DNA from: Xylogone sp. PMI_703
Lineage: Eukaryota; Ascomycota; Leotiomycetes
Assembly: GCA_021399445.1 (NCBI GenBank)
Contig: JAJTUQ010000004.1
Coordinates: 6,262,001-6,326,000, forward strand
Length of the DNA stretch: 64,000 nucleotides
Reading direction: 5' to 3'
The notes beneath the pieces were generated by a model, which was given only the letters and a program-made list of their open reading frames with translations, did not search any database and was not told the DNA's origin. The translations under genes and the position numbers were made by a program. Of this stretch, positions 37,030-48,098 are shown piece after piece (positions within the stretch are counted from its first letter, which is position 1; every line of letters starts with the position of its first letter).

Positions 37030-37345
37030 TTACAGGGCTTTGCTTACAGGCCTGGGGCCCTATAAGCATGCTGAAAGAGAGCAAACGGCCGCAGAGCGTT
37101 AGCGATACGGTATAACCCGTAAGGTGCGGTATAGTCCGTAAAAGTCCGGTACAGCCCGTACAGTAAGCCTAAGGCTTTGTAAGCTGAAGCCTTATAGTGC
37201 CCAAGTGCTTTAGGCCAACAAGCTTTAGCTGCTTTAGCCATCAATTACCTCTTTGTTTTTAGCTAGTTATAACCGAATAAATTATTATATAATCTGACCA
37301 TTATAAGGTAGCTAAATATGTTAAAAATAGTTAGGTATTCGAAGG
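37030..37345 (-). repeat. second copy of the hAT-like element's core, inverted
   Basis: Read leftward, this stretch matches the interior of the element at about 18360-18625. Shared landmarks are the purine/AT lead, GAGGTAATTGATGGCTAAAG, TTGGCCTAAAGCACTTGGGC, TATCGCTAACGC and AGGCCTGTAAGC. The 114-bp inverted ends, the 16-bp array and a target duplication are not visible here. It carries a 66-codon open frame (37044-37241) similar to the frame in the first copy. Confidence 0.7.
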
Positions 37346-38203
37346 GTTGTTAAATTCAGTAATGTTTAGTTGTTAATTGTTAGCCGATCTGACGCGAGTG
37401 GCATTTGGGTCAACTACAAAGTAAACACTAGAAGTCGTGTTCTTATCATTAGTATACGATTGTCTCTCACTAACTATATATGTCCAAGTGGGCCGTTGGG
37501 TAGGTAACATGTAATTAATCAAACGCGCTGCTAGTGCAATGAATAGAAGGTAAATATATAGACTTGAAATCTTTGCTCTAGCAATTTCTAGGTTTCTGAG
37601 CAACTGAAGTATAGATTCATGGTATTCTGTCATTAGATGGAAAGTAAGATTGATTGATTTCGCCGAATGGTCCACTAGGTGTCAAACGTTCTTTCACTGA
37701 TGTGTAACATTGAGCCTAGTGTGTAGATGATTAGAGACGTATCGGTATTAGACATAATGCTTGAAATACGGGATCCCCTTGCAAAATCAAGTAGGTTCCT
37801 TTTTGCAGAATATTCCGTATGGACTCTTAGTTATGCTTACACACGTAGCGATCTATCAATGGTCTAATATTTTGACACGCTTTACCATTGGAGCCGGATA
37901 ATTATGATGAGGAATCATGTTGTGCTGTACCTTAGTTGCCAGAACTTCAAGTGCTTATGTTCACAGGGGTACTCTTTAAGCTAAAAATAAAATCCTTCGC
38001 TTTTGATCCCGCTTTCAATCCTGCATTTGGCCAAAGATTCCTAATATTTCAGTCAAGAATAGTGTGAGAATCACCTCAGCTGAACACGCGTATCTAAGGG
38101 GTTAAGGACTTATATATACTCAATAACCCCCTCCTACTCACTCACTCCGACTCATCAACCGCCTTAACTTTTCCGGTGCATCGTATCAGAATCTCTCAAC
38201 ACC
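37346..38203. other. intergenic, nothing firm
   Basis: A 100-codon frame on the minus strand (37373-37675) starts at GTG and has one hydrophobic segment. Without a proper start or homology I do not call it. Confidence 0.45.
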
Positions 38204-38675
38204 ATGTACTTCTCAACTATTCTTTCTCTTCTTCCTCTAGCAGTTCTGGGATCTCAGGTCAACTTGTAAGTTGCACAGAAAAGGGGTTTAAGCTTCTTGC
38301 ATTTCAATTAATAACACCTCGTGATCTAGCTACTCTGATGCTGATTGCCAGAACTTCATTGGTCAAACTGAAGTGACATTAAACAGTGGGCCTCTTGGGG
38401 GTCCAGCTGGTGCAGAAAGTATGCTTTTTGTGAATGAAAACCAAGAATGCTTCGATACTTGTGGTCGTCAGTTATTCCCTCAACTATCTCAACCTAGAAA
38501 TAGCAAATGACTCACCTCTACTACAGCAAACCAACTATTTTGCAAGGACCCAGCGTGCGACGCATGGGATGTTTCTCCTCATCAAGGAGCCTGTAAGCAC
38601 TTCAGAAATGGGGTGTGGGCATGGGAGGTCTGTGGATGTCTAGGTTGCACTAGCGAATGTTCTGGCTTTCCTTGA
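38204..38675 (+). CDS. small secreted cysteine-rich protein, 99 aa, three exons
   Basis: Effector-like secreted protein assembled from exons 38204-38265, 38330-38418 and 38527-38675. The introns are 64 and 108 bases (donors GTAAGT and GTATGC, acceptors TCTAG and TACAG), and all phases agree. Seen: signal peptide MYFSTILSLLPLAVLGSQ, then a mature chain of about 80 residues with eight cysteines. These are YSDADCQN in exon 2 and FCKD, PACDAW, GACKHF, VCGCLGC and SEC in exon 3, enough for four disulfides. Trp and Gly are frequent; there is no Kex2 site and no membrane segment. None of the unspliced frames looks like a protein, so open-frame searches alone miss it. Fungal proteins of this build include antifungal peptides and host-interaction effectors, but I recognise no family. 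Expression is not shown by sequence. Confidence 0.68.
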
Positions 38676-39685
38676 ATGGTTAGATGGTTAGGAACTTAGT
38701 TGAGCAGCCGCATTCCAAAGGACCACGTCGACAGTAGTTTTCAAATATAATATACATTCATTTATTTTCCCAGGAAGAACTTGTAACAGCCCATGTGCGA
38801 GCACTTACTGTTCACTGTCCCTAAAGCTCCGTCACCGTTGATAAAGCTATATTTACATCGAAAGAGCAGTTGTAAGGAAGCGCAATGGCTCCAATGATTA
38901 TGCAAGGGCTTAGATAGTCTTGGTTGTAGTCCTAATTGTTTACCGTCTTATCCATTCATATTTACCTGGTTTCATGATTGGTCTTGGCCGAGGTAAGAAC
39001 AAGCCTTTGAGGCCTTGACAGGTAGCGACGCTAAGCTACTAATCCCAGGGGAGGTAAGAACCCGCGTGATGATGCCGCAAATACTCGGCGCTGAATTAAA
39101 CGACGAATATAACGCTATCTAGCGCAGATTTCTAATACCAGAGAGCAGATTATTCGTTAACTACGCTTTTATGGCTGAAAACAGGGGTTCAATTCACCAC
39201 CGTACATTGGAGCATTCGCGGTCTATGGGGCTTGGAAGCTTAGTGGTAATCGTAAGCCCGGTTAGTTGGCCTCCGCTTTTGATTGTTTTAAAATGGAGAG
39301 CTACAATAGGCGAAACACCGACGACTATTGAATTCTTACACAAAAGGAACATTGGATGAATCAGGCCGAAGAAGGCCCAGGTCGCGAAAACAAACCATCC
39401 GTTAACTGATGATACGGCATGGCAATTGGTTGGTACCGTATGACAATTGCAGTTGAGATAAGCACTAGTCAAAAGGAAAGAGGAAGACGGGACATATCGC
39501 AATCCGCGATCGTACGGGGCTGTGGTATACGAGAGTTATGAAGTAGGAGAGTCTTGTATAGCAACATCAGCCCCGTGCTTACAGTTACATAAGAGTGAGT
39601 GGGTCTAGGCTAACAGCTCGTGTTGCGCTCATGTCAACCCGGAGATCGAGGTCTTGTTAGAAGGCTCGGAAGGCAGTGGAGCGCT
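38676..39685. other. intergenic, nothing recognised
   Basis: About 1 kb without a supported gene. A T-loop-like GGGTTCAATTC at about 39185 was checked for a tRNA and does not fold into one. Confidence 0.45.
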
Positions 39686-40004
39686 ATGTCTTCGTAAAAT
39701 GTATTACTGCATTCTTCGCCCTGTCAGTAGTTTTGATATACTCGCCGTGCATTACATCTTTACAGGCTGATCTGTCGGTATGAAGGGTGGGATGATATTG
39801 CTGTACATCATACAGCAAGATAACTTTGCCTCATCTGATACATCTTACACCGCGTCCGAAGTAAGAATGGAGCCGACATGGGGCGGTGCGGAGGTGAAGA
39901 TGTTATTGAAATGCCCTAGGGCTGACGTTAGAGTGTATGGAGTCCCCGTGGAATCTTTAGACTTGCTTATAAGCGTAATAAATACCGGATGTGGAAAATC
40001 GTAA
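39686..40004 (+). pseudogene. possible small secreted protein remnant
   Basis: The strong part is 39816-40004, which encodes SYTASEVRMEPTWGGAEVK, LLKCPRADVRVYGVPVES and INTGCGKS. It looks coding and contains two cysteines. Upstream, 39690-39777 encodes a signal-peptide-like FVKCITAFFALSVVLIY, ending exactly at a GTATGA donor, with an acceptor CATACAG at 39815 that keeps phase. However, that intron is only 38 bases. The only ATG (39686) is one base out of frame with the signal peptide. It may be a frameshifted pseudogene, or a simpler 74-aa protein from the ATG at 39780 without a signal peptide. Confidence 0.4.
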
Positions 40005-40667
40005 GAGAGGAGAGGATATCCAGTTATGAGCAATCATTTACATCATGATGGCAAGAACTATCACTGTCATATTTTAGTACAATTCCTATTGACTTTTCTT
40101 CCTCCGTGCTATTCAGCCATCATTTCAGCTAACTTTCGTATTGCTTTTCCTGTGATTAATGCTCAACTCTGCAGTCTGTTGTGGGTTCTTCGTTATCATG
40201 CATGATAAATGAAAAGAGTAGTACACATGAACTAATTTGTTGCTTTCTGGCTGATCCGCAATTACACCAGAATCCTTAGCTATTGCTTATCTCCATTACT
40301 TTATCATTCTTGTTTGACGCTAGTGGGATGGATCCGACTGGATCTGACTCGGAAAAGATCAAATTTCGTATTTGAATCCGGCAATCCGAGTTCTAATGAT
40401 TAGTAAGTCGGGGATGAATGATTCTCGTTCGATAGGTGTTGTTACAACTTAATTGAAGATACTAGATTCTATGCTAAAATATATAATTCTTTTCCTTCTT
40501 AACTTCACCAAGAAAGTGTAACGTTATGGTTGGAAGGTGATGGAGCATATCGAGTATTTAGGTAGACAAAGGGATCTAAGCTGAGCATTCTATTCATGTT
40601 TTCTATGATAACTCATAAACTCTAATATGCTTATTTCAGATTATGATGTCTCACTCCATTACAGAGG
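40005..40667. other. intergenic, AT-rich
   Basis: About 660 bases between convergent loci; nothing recognised. Confidence 0.5.
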
Positions 40668-41624
40668 TCACTCATTCCGTGCTTCATGCACTTCTCCTCC
40701 CAAGGGTGTCCATCTTCCCTGTAAGACATCTTCTCTGATCTTTCTCTGTACCTCTTGATGGGCCTCAATGGCTCCATCCCCTCCAGTCCCCTTTCTACTT
40801 TCTTCAATCCATCTTTCCTCTTCATCCGTGTTGATACGACCCATTGTCTCATTCAAGTACGGAAGCCTTCCAAATTTCTCGATGATTGCACGGCGGGAGT
40901 CCATTAGAGCCCACAGCCAAAATGCGAAATCTTCCATGGTAGTCTTTCCCTCTTTCCATCCCGCTGGCCCTTGGCTATATAGTGCAGCGAAAGTGTGTAT
41001 GTTGGGCTTTGCCTTGCTATTTTTGTATGGATCCAGCTTCCCCGTGTGCTGGGCGACGGATTCTCGTGCCTCTTCTAATAGTTCCGATGCCATTTTCTGG
41101 TCGGAGAGATGCTCGGAATGCACAAATGGAGCGATTGCATATAGTTTTAATACGACCCAATATCCAAAGGTCACTCCCCTCTCGCCTAACCAGCGAGCCT
41201 GAGCATCCATTCTTAGCTCCTTTGGCAAGCTTCGCAGCTGCTTGGCGAGTTTCTGAGATATAATGTCGAAATATCCGTTCGTGTATCTCGCATCCATACC
41301 CTTGAATAACACCCGTGGCGCTTGGTCGAGAAGTAACTGCAAACCAAATGCCTGAACAGGGAAGTCATCGTTCTCTGGCGACGGAAGAAAGTGTATGAGA
41401 TCTGGGACATTGTCAACGCCCAACGTGCTGAGATACTTGAGGACAGGATAGCAGATCTGCCGAAGCTCTTCGGTCAATAGACCGTCCTCAGTAACGAATT
41501 CCTTGGTGTAGACCTCCGAGAAGTCCAGGTGTTCGTGGGCGGGATAGTGGATTCGGTTTTCAAAGACGCTATGTAAAAGGCCCGGTGTTAACGGTGAGAC
41601 AATAGGATCACTTGGAGGAGCCAT
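40668..41624 (-). CDS. DUF924 (PF06041) family protein
   Basis: Single-exon, 318 aa, read leftward from an ATG at 41624. DUF924 proteins are all-helical, widespread in bacteria and fungi, and have no assigned activity. Seen: DLIHFLPSPENDDFPVQAFGLQLLLDQAPRVLFKG spans the family's signature LDQxPRxxF helix pair. MDARYTNGYFDIISQKL and MDAQARWLGERGVTFGYWV follow. The segment SEHLSDQKMASELLEEARE matches the family's second half. The C-terminal 80 residues are charged, with WIEESRKGTGGDGAIEAHQE. No signal peptide. The bacterial homologues are near 190 aa, so the extra length here is the fungal form. It is transcribed away from the GMC gene, and the region between is 1.7 kb, so a link to the cluster is not implied. 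Confidence 0.8.
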   Translation of the reverse strand: MAPPSDPIVSPLTPGLLHSVFENRIHYPAHEHLDFSEVYTKEFVTEDGLLTEELRQICYPVLKYLSTLGVDNVPDLIHFLPSPENDDFPVQAFGLQLLLDQAPRVLFKGMDARYTNGYFDIISQKLAKQLRSLPKELRMDAQARWLGERGVTFGYWVVLKLYAIAPFVHSEHLSDQKMASELLEEARESVAQHTGKLDPYKNSKAKPNIHTFAALYSQGPAGWKEGKTTMEDFAFWLWALMDSRRAIIEKFGRLPYLNETMGRINTDEEERWIEESRKGTGGDGAIEAHQEVQRKIREDVLQGRWTPLGGEVHEARNE

Positions 41625-43328
41625 GGCGCAACTGATTCAAGCACCAATCTTGACGCGACGGGACGAGACAGACGCTCATTTTTAAAGGCCTCGTCTGCCC
41701 TAATCCGCGCCTGACCCAGAAGATGTTCAGCATACTGTGTCCTATACAAAGATGGGATCCTAAGCTGACGCGAATGTTCGAACGTAAACGGATTACGGAA
41801 TCATATCATGACGAGTATAATGCGCCCTTCGTACCAGTTCCGTACGTGATCGACCAGTTTAAACGCGCATGTTGCAATTAGCAGAATCTGCCAGCCATAT
41901 TCTTGCAGCAAAGAGCCCCGTTCATAGCATAGCAAGTGGTAGACATGTGCTGAAAGTGTCAAGCCGGGGTATCGACCCACGGATTGATTTTGACGATTTG
42001 ACAATTCTGACTACCCAGATCATTTAACTTTCGAACTAGTCTAACTTTGTTTGTCCCAATTTAAATGTTGCCTCCTACAGAAAGTCTGTAGCTTTCAGTT
42101 GTTTTAACAGAAAATAGACACGGAAGTGATGCTAGCTACCGTAAGCTTTTCGTCACGGCCCTCTGAGGGTTTTGAAGGGTTTGGGCAACTTTGCGATGGT
42201 TTCTAATGGCATCAATCCCCTATGGGCCCCTACTTCCGTATGTCTTCTTCTTATTCTTCGACTTGTTATGCATACCATCTCACCGAGGACCGGAGCCCTG
42301 TGCTGAATAAGTGCCGTGCATGCATGCAGCCGCGTTGAGCGCAGCCATGCAGGATACGTCGTCGTCGCTGCAGGGAATCAATCTACTATTCCAGTGCCTA
42401 TATAGTAGCAGCTGGTGATGGATTACTTTGGGATGCAGAACAGCTGGCTTAAGTAATAACTTTTATCCCGAAGCCCCAGAGTCCGGCGTACGGAGTAGTG
42501 AGGCCTTGTCACTCTGATAAGCCATATGGAATTTCCCTTTGCGGTTAACGCACACAATGACGTCATGACCCGCCCCGGCCGGATACTTCTCGGGATGTTA
42601 TTCTGCACTCTACTACTGTAGGGGAACATCAAACCACCAAAGCAAAGACGTGGACGATGCCGAAACGCATCTGCCACATTCCGAAATGCTTCTTCCCAGC
42701 TTCCAGAATGGCTGCGGCTTCCAAGTCTAGATTACGAGCTCTCAGCAATGTGCCGAAGCCCTCTCCTGATTCGCCGGGCACAATCATCATCTCGACTTCC
42801 GAGAGACCCTGAGATGAGAGAGGTAGAAAAGGGTTGATGCATCTGCATCTACAGCCTTGTCATCATACTACACCGGATCAAGCAATTCCACAACACCAGC
42901 GGCCATGAAATCTATAGCTAATCAAGATGAGACCCTACTAGCGGGCCATCCAACACCTGAATCATCTCCGTGCATACCAGGCCCTAATTTTCCTGGAGCT
43001 GCTTCTCGGAAATTCTGTGATGCCTGGGGACGTCGGGGGCGCAGTGCAAAAATATCCACTGTGAGGTCTGTTATGACTTCACGCTCCTCGAATTTCCTAA
43101 TCTGTAGGGGAGACCTTCCAGAGGATCAAGTGTATATATATTGTGTCCTCCTCCTCCTCAGAAGTCACTATCACCACATCCAGAACCTTCAATTATCTCT
43201 TTAATACGACAATACAACAGCCGCAACAAAGCTACACTAGAACAAAGCACCTCATAGATTCAATTGTATAATCGCATCTCGATATATCTACACTACAACC
43301 GAGCAAGACCATAAAAATAATCATCACA
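41625..43328. other. 1.7-kb intergenic region upstream of the GMC gene
   Basis: No gene supported. Contains an everted CCG-N5-CGG triplet pair at 42483-42493, a possible zinc-cluster site about 840 bases before the GMC start. The stretch 43090-43320 is CT/AC-rich, as in many fungal leaders. Confidence 0.5.
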
Positions 43329-45388
43329 ATGAGCGGGAAAGTTGCTAGCAGCCAGCCCTTCGATTTTATCGTCGTAGGTGGTGAGTTTTGCCTACCATCT
43401 CCCTATCTTCTATACATCTCTAATATATAACAGGGGGAACCGCGGGAAACGCTGTTGCCGGCCGCCTCGCAGAGAATCCCAAGGTTCAGGTGTTGGTTGT
43501 CGAAGCTGGTGTGGGGTATGCAACTATGCTATCAATTAGTCACTCGTATAGTCTGCAACTGACAATGATGTATGGGTAGAAATTCACAAGAAATTGACGA
43601 TATCACTACTCCAGCAAAGGCATTTGATCTGAGGGGTAGTAAATATGACTGGGCCTATATGACGACTATGATCAAGCGTCCTGACTACCAGCGCATTGAG
43701 AAGCCCAACACCCGTGGCAAGGCTCTCGGTGGCAGCAGCTGTGCTAACTACTTCACCTGGATCCCTGGCAGCAAGGCAACCTTCGACGACTGGGAGGAGT
43801 ATGGCGGCAAGGAGTGGACCTGGGATAATTGTGTGGAATATTTGAGAAAGGTGGGACATATATATCCAACAACTTCAAATTGGTGTCTTCTCTCTAATAT
43901 ACCTCATACAGTGCGCGACCTACCACGATGATGACAAACTTTACCCAAGCCATCTCTCCAAGGTTGGGACCAACGGTCCCCTCCAGATCTCGCATGCCGA
44001 ACTTCTGCCCGAGATGCAGCCATTCCGTGACGCTCTTACTAAGGGCTGGACAAGCAAAGGACATCCGATCACTGAAGACATCTACTCCGGTACCATGTCT
44101 GGACTTACTCATTGCATGGATACCGTTTACAAAGGCCAACGACAAGGAAGCTTCCTCTATGTCAATGGCAAGCCCAACGTCACCATCCTCTCTGGAGCCC
44201 AGTCAAAGAAACTCATCATTGACCCTACAACCAAGACTTGCACTGGTGTAGTCGTTATTAACACTGCGACAGGTGAAGAGCTTACCCTCAGCGCCAAGTA
44301 CGAAGTTATTGTCTCTCAGGGTGTCTTTGAGTCTCCTAAGCTTCTCATGCTATCCGGTGTTGGTCCTGCTGCCGAACTTAAGAAGCACAATATTCCTGTG
44401 ATTGTCGATAGCCCCCACGTCGGACAGAATCTGCTTGATCATCCCATTGTACCTTTCGTTCTACGTCTCAAGGACGGCTACGGTCTCGATGATCATCTCC
44501 TCCGCGCTGGCCAGGCCCATGATGGAGCCGTTGCTGCCTATAGACGTGACAAGACTGGACCATTCAGTTCTGGTCTGCTTGAATTGGTTGGCCTGCCACG
44601 TATTGATGAGCGACTTAACAAGTATGCCGCGTACCGACAAGCCAAGGCTGCAAATGGAGGCCTCGATCCTTTTGGCCCTGCGGGGCAACCACATTTTGAG
44701 TTGGACTTTGTCCCTATGTTCTCCTCTGCCTTTCAATGGCATTATCCAACTCCACCGAGCGGTAGCAGCATGACGATTATCGTAGACTTGCTCCGACCGT
44801 TGTCCAAGGGAGAGGTCACTCTAAACTCAGCAAACCCGTTGGAACAAGCTAACATCAACCTCAACTTCTTTGGCAATGATCTTGATATCCTCGCAATGCG
44901 GGAGGGCGTGCGCTGGACATATGATGTCCTCACCAATGGTGAAGGAATCAAGGATATTGTGACGGGTGACTATCCATGGGAGATGCCCATCCACTCCGAT
45001 GAGGCCATGAATAAGGTTGTCCTAGAGCGATCACAAACTGGATTTCGTAAGTTGTTCCCCGAATTTCTAGTTTGGATACCTTTGTAAAAGGTTTTTATAG
45101 TTGGACTAACCACTTCCAAGATCCTTGCGGAACTACTAGATTATCCAAGAGCATCGAGCAAGGAGTCGTGGACCCCGAGCTCCGTGTTCATGGTATCAAG
45201 AATCTTCGTGTAATCGATGCATCCGTTATTCCAGTCATTCCTGACTGTCGTATTCAAAACTCTGTTTACATGATTGGCGAGAAGGTGAGTTTGACGATAA
45301 TATTGTACCACTTTGTAGAATATTTGACGCTAATCCCGCAATTTAGGGTGCCGATATTATTAAGGCTCAGTATAAGGATCTTTACTAA
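43329..45388 (+). CDS. GMC family FAD-dependent oxidoreductase
   Basis: Flavoprotein of the glucose-methanol-choline family, which oxidises alcohols, sugars or aldehydes. Six exons: 43329-43380, 43434-43515, 43580-43850, 43912-45046, 45121-45284 and 45347-45388, all phases agreeing, 581 aa. Seen: FAD dinucleotide motif DFIVVGGGTAGNAVAGRLAE split by intron 1, and the GMC signature GKALGGSSCANYFTWIPGS. Signature 2 is GVFESPKLLMLSGVGP, and HVGQNLLDHP follows it. The C-terminal pair is HPCGTTRLSK with DASVIPVIPDCRIQNSVYM. In the last motif Arg stands where many GMC enzymes have the catalytic His, as in a distinct fungal subgroup. There is no signal peptide, so it is probably intracellular. The last exon is only 14 codons. 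It faces the aldo-keto reductase tail to tail (312 bases apart), and the two could act on successive alcohol/aldehyde steps. Confidence 0.9.
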
Positions 45389-45700
45389 CGAGATGCCATT
45401 GGGGAATTTATAAGAATGGAGACCACATCCTTTCGTATAGCAATGATGGGTACATCGATATAAGAAGCGAAGGTGAAAAGATAGATCGTATTGTTGGAAA
45501 GATAGAATAATTGTTAATAAAGACCTTGCTTTTAATGCTTTATAAACTAGATATCTTAACTGACTGTTGAGTTCTATCATTTACTTCATATGCATAAGAC
45601 TTTGAATGTAAGTTACGACCTACTGGTCAGAACATGTACCTCTAAAATCGCACTTATATGTGACGCTCTGACGCTGGCAATAGAAATATGCATTATCCAC

Positions 45701-47275
45701 CTAGAGTATGACTTTATGGGGAGCATCGGCCTCCTCCGGTGTGTTGAATACATTGATAGGCCACCTAGGCTTAAGATTCTTCCAGGGCATTCCAAAACGT
45801 TTGTTTTCTCTTCCGAGTGCGTTGATGGCGGCAATCTCGTTGTCGGTCAACTCAATCTGGATAAAATTCTCCGCAATACGAGAGGCTGAGACGGATTTGG
45901 GGATGACGACGTGGCCGCCGGATTCAGCCCAGGCGAGACTGGCAAAATTTAGTATGAGCTATTTGCCTACTCTTTGTGCTAGGTATTTACTTACATAACT
46001 TGAGCTGGAGTGACTTCCTTACCAAGACGCTTGGAGGCCGATGTTGCGACATCTTTGACTTCCTGGCGACTAATTGCAAGAGGAGCTCCAACTAGATTGT
46101 TGCCAAGAGCCCGTTGAGATGTTAGCAAAGTTACGGCAGCTGTTGATGTAAACCTACTGAATAGCCAGTGACAATGATGCCTTTGCTTTGGCAATACTCT
46201 ACCAGCTCCGTATTTGGTAAGCTCGGATGACGCTCGATCTGGCTCACTGCAGGAACGACATCAGTAGCATTGATGATGGATTCAATCTTGAATTAGAATC
46301 AAATAATTAGCAAAATCCGATACCTGGGAGAAGAGGCGTACATGTTCAATAGAGAAGTTTGAGACACCAACTGCCCTTACTTTGCTCTTAGGAAGCTTAG
46401 TCATGGCTGGTAGACCAAAGTTAGCTCCCTTTCTTGAGATTATTCGTCATATTAAATAGATATACCTTCCCATGTATCTCGAATGGAAATATCATCGTCG
46501 ATCGCGATAAAGTTCGGGTCTTCGGGGTTAAGGGGGAATAGGTTTAGGATGTCTTGATTCGACTTGAACGCCACGGGCCAGTGGATCAGATAGAGCTAGG
46601 TGTTTATCGAAGTTAGCGAAGGGCTTCTATACGTAACCAAAAGAGATGCTCTGCATACATCCAGATATTCGAGTTGAAGCTCGTCTAGAGTATCTTGGAG
46701 GGCGGCAGGAACGACATCTGGGTGGTGTTGACTGTATCATGTCACTTCACATTCTCCGTTGTATTGATTGCAGGAAGGAATACCTATTCCATAATTTGGA
46801 TGTCTACAGTAATGGATGTTAGCTCATAGGCAAGTTCGTACTACCGCAAGATAACGGCTACGTACAATAAAAATATCCTCCCTCTTCAAGCCGAGTTCTT
46901 TGTATGCTCTTTTAATGCCCTCTGCCACTTCCCGCTGGTTGCGATATCTAATATGGCAGTCTAATCAGTATTTGATAAGAGCACTCGTAAGTTCCAGAAG
47001 GTCGTGGTTTCTTACGCCTTTGCAAGATCCTGCTCTCAGTCAGTCCCCACTTCGAAAGAATTCAACTGGATAGCTAGAACTCACCAAGTGACGATAACCT
47101 ATTCGAAGAGCTTGAAACACACCCTCCGAAACCTCTCCCGGTTTGGACTGCCACGTCCCATACCCACGTTGGCTGTAGTGAATTAAAGTTAGTTTTGCTC
47201 GGAGACAGTTCACAATGTCTGTACCTACGGGATTGAAGCACCGGTGTTAAGCTTAACCTTCTTCAGGAGAGACAT
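45701..47275 (-). CDS. aldo-keto reductase, 11 exons, one non-AG acceptor
   Basis: NADPH-dependent (alpha/beta)8 reductase of the AKR superfamily, read leftward. Exons: 47275-47229, 47172-47085, 47029-47016 (14 bases), 46947-46866, 46803-46784, 46731-46659, 46595-46466, 46406-46324, 46286-46158, 46110-45995, 45938-45701; 339 aa. Seen: GTWQSKPGEV, the catalytic tetrad Asp and Tyr in YRHLDLAKAYRNQREV, Lys in ITSKLWN, His in LYLIHWPVAF. Also present are VRAVGVSNFSIEH, TPAQVILAWAESGG and HVVIPKSV, all family hallmarks. One problem: between GYS and LGNNLVGAP, the intron at 46157-46111 has a good donor GTAGGT and branch CTAAC but ends in GG instead of AG. The next AG (TCTAG) shifts the frame. So the gene either uses a rare GT-GG intron or has just lost a splice site. 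One intron is only 37 bases. Confidence 0.8.
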
Positions 47276-48098
47276 TGGCAGAAAATAGTGTACAGAGCCC
47301 CTTGTAAATAATATAGTACTAAATATAATGATTTTATCTGTTTACATACATAGTCTAAGGTCCAGTTCACTTAATACCCGTCAAAATATTATGTAACCGA
47401 GCTATGCTGCTTCTGCTGCAGGGGGCATTTCGGGGCTTTGACCGACTGGGGCCGGCAGCTCGCCGAGATCACGAGGAACTACTAACGTGTAAAGATGGGG
47501 GTTTATGGACGCGCTAGAATATTTCCAATTACAATGTCTCTGGAATTTGTTGTTATCGATGTCTATCACCTAACCCTTTTTTTGAATTTTTCGGCACTAC
47601 CACGAGATTATACGTCATTCTTCTACATGCACGAACGGATGCCATACTGCTTTGAGAGAAGCTTAATCCATAGTCCAGGGCTTACAGATGTTGGTATTGC
47701 CATAAGTTATCCATCAAATCACCTTAAGAGTCAACGCGCCATCAATATGCATAGCTGGCATAGGAAATTTCATGAGTACGGATACATCTATGCTGTAGTC
47801 TCTGTTGTATTACGCAGCAGTTATCAGAACCTTGAGTATCGTTACTGAGTTAAAATTAGATACAACAGCCAACGATTTCAAGGTTGCCACTATTCAATTA
47901 TAACCACAACGCTTTATATGTCAAGTAGGTCTGTTGCCCCGAAATCGGTAAGATTTCATTTTAACCTTCCACGTCGTGTGGGTCAGATCTTCTCTATCGA
48001 GGACGTTTCTGGGATGGGAGATTCAGCTCTCAGACCCTTCCTATACAGTAACAAGTTCATTAAGGTCAAGTTCTTTCATAGCAACTGGGGACATTTCA
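47276..48098. other. promoter region of the AKR gene, otherwise empty
   Basis: About 820 bases upstream of the AKR start and downstream of the permease. A 117-codon plus-strand frame (47495-47848) has an ATG but no recognisable content and is not called. Confidence 0.45.

Noticed and set aside
37373..37675. 100-codon minus-strand frame with a hydrophobic segment
   Set aside because: Starts at GTG, no homology recognised, surrounded by decayed DNA.
39120..39200. Possible tRNA or SINE (T-loop-like GGGTTCAATTC)
   Set aside because: No matching A box at the right distance and no acceptor stem can be formed.
47495..47848. 117-codon plus-strand frame upstream of the AKR
   Set aside because: Has an ATG but no recognisable content; lies in the promoter region of a well-supported gene.
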